From an uncultured Litorilinea sp. (GTDB taxonomy: Bacteria > Chloroflexota > Anaerolineae > Caldilineales > Caldilineaceae), in assembly GCA_946885925.1 (NCBI GenBank), contig CAMPHP010000289.1, positions 1-5,354 of the forward strand: DNA of 5,354 nucleotides, written 5' to 3'. A program made the position numbers and the translations under genes. The notes below the pieces were generated by a model, which was not told the origin of the DNA, made no database searches, and worked only from the letters and a program-made list of their open reading frames with translations. Shown piece after piece: positions 5,211 to 5,354 of the stretch (within the stretch, counting starts at the first letter, position 1; the number at the start of each line of letters is the position of its first letter).

Positions 5211-5214
5211 AGGA
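5211..5214 (+). promoter_or_regulatory. Ribosome binding site of etfA
   Basis: AGGA ends 7 bases before the ATG at 5222, in the 16-bp gap between the etfB stop and the etfA start. It supports translation of etfA from the shared etfBA transcript. Confidence 0.6.
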
Positions 5215-5221
5215 AACTGAG

Positions 5222-5354
5222 ATGACGGTGCTGGTATGGGTTGAACAAAACAACGGCCAAGTGATCTCTTCTAGTTGGGAAGTGATGGGTAAGGGCCGCG
5301 AGTTGGCTGATTCATTGGGGACGAAGTTGGTTGCGCTGGTCATGGGTGATGTGA
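5222..5354 (+). CDS. etfA: Electron transfer flavoprotein alpha subunit, N-terminal fragment (3' end outside window)
   Basis: The frame is open from the ATG at 5222 to the window edge and gives 44 complete codons. The protein reads MTVLVWVEQNNGQVI, then SSWEVMGKGRELADSLG and TKLVALVMGDV. This matches the EtfA N-terminal domain pattern: a first strand ending VE, a short hairpin, a helix of the form xELLxxARxLAxxLG, then a strand ending (V/L)xxG. EtfA carries the C-terminal FAD-binding domain, which lies beyond the window. Its position 16 bp after etfB and on the same strand is the standard etfBA order and strengthens the call. Confidence 0.88.
   Translation, partial: MTVLVWVEQNNGQVISSSWEVMGKGRELADSLGTKLVALVMGDV

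Overview
The window is about 5.35 kb of bacterial DNA in which every recognisable gene lies on the plus strand. It holds six coding regions, two of them cut by the window edges. In order they are: the C-terminus of a class A beta-lactamase-like serine hydrolase, a DinB/YfiT-like four-helix protein, an M81 (MlrC-type) metallopeptidase, an amidohydrolase of the N-acyl-D-amino-acid deacylase family, electron transfer flavoprotein beta (etfB), and the first 44 codons of electron transfer flavoprotein alpha (etfA). The organism cannot be fixed from this window. The gene content and the CCCCGCAGGGG-type palindromic repeats near GAGAGAC/GTGACA motifs would suit a Chloroflexota genome, but this is an impression and not a database result.

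Region by region: positions 1-935 hold the hydrolase tail and the DinB-like gene. The DinB-like gene is clearly more AT-rich (about 44% GC counted over 361-840) than stretches sampled from the downstream genes (about 57-67%). Positions 936-2384 encode the M81 peptidase. Positions 2385-2680 are non-coding and full of repeats: three copies of one 26-bp motif, two of them forming a perfect 24-bp inverted repeat, then imperfect hairpins and a perfect 16-bp tandem duplication just before the next gene. Positions 2681-4315 encode the amidohydrolase, which has lost canonical metal ligands. Positions 4316-4428 look like a real regulatory leader (a -10-like TATACT, an operator-like inverted repeat, a hairpin and a good ribosome binding site) ahead of the etfBA operon.

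Functionally, the M81 peptidase and the D-aminoacylase-like enzyme could form a catabolic pair acting on unusual peptides or N-acylated (D-)amino acids. The ETF genes would supply an electron carrier for flavin dehydrogenases, but their own leader suggests separate transcription. The most unusual non-coding observation is that three separate two-copy tandem repeats all have a period of exactly 16 bp. Two span the stop codons of the first two genes and the third lies just upstream of the amidohydrolase. I see no RNA gene, CRISPR array or transposase.
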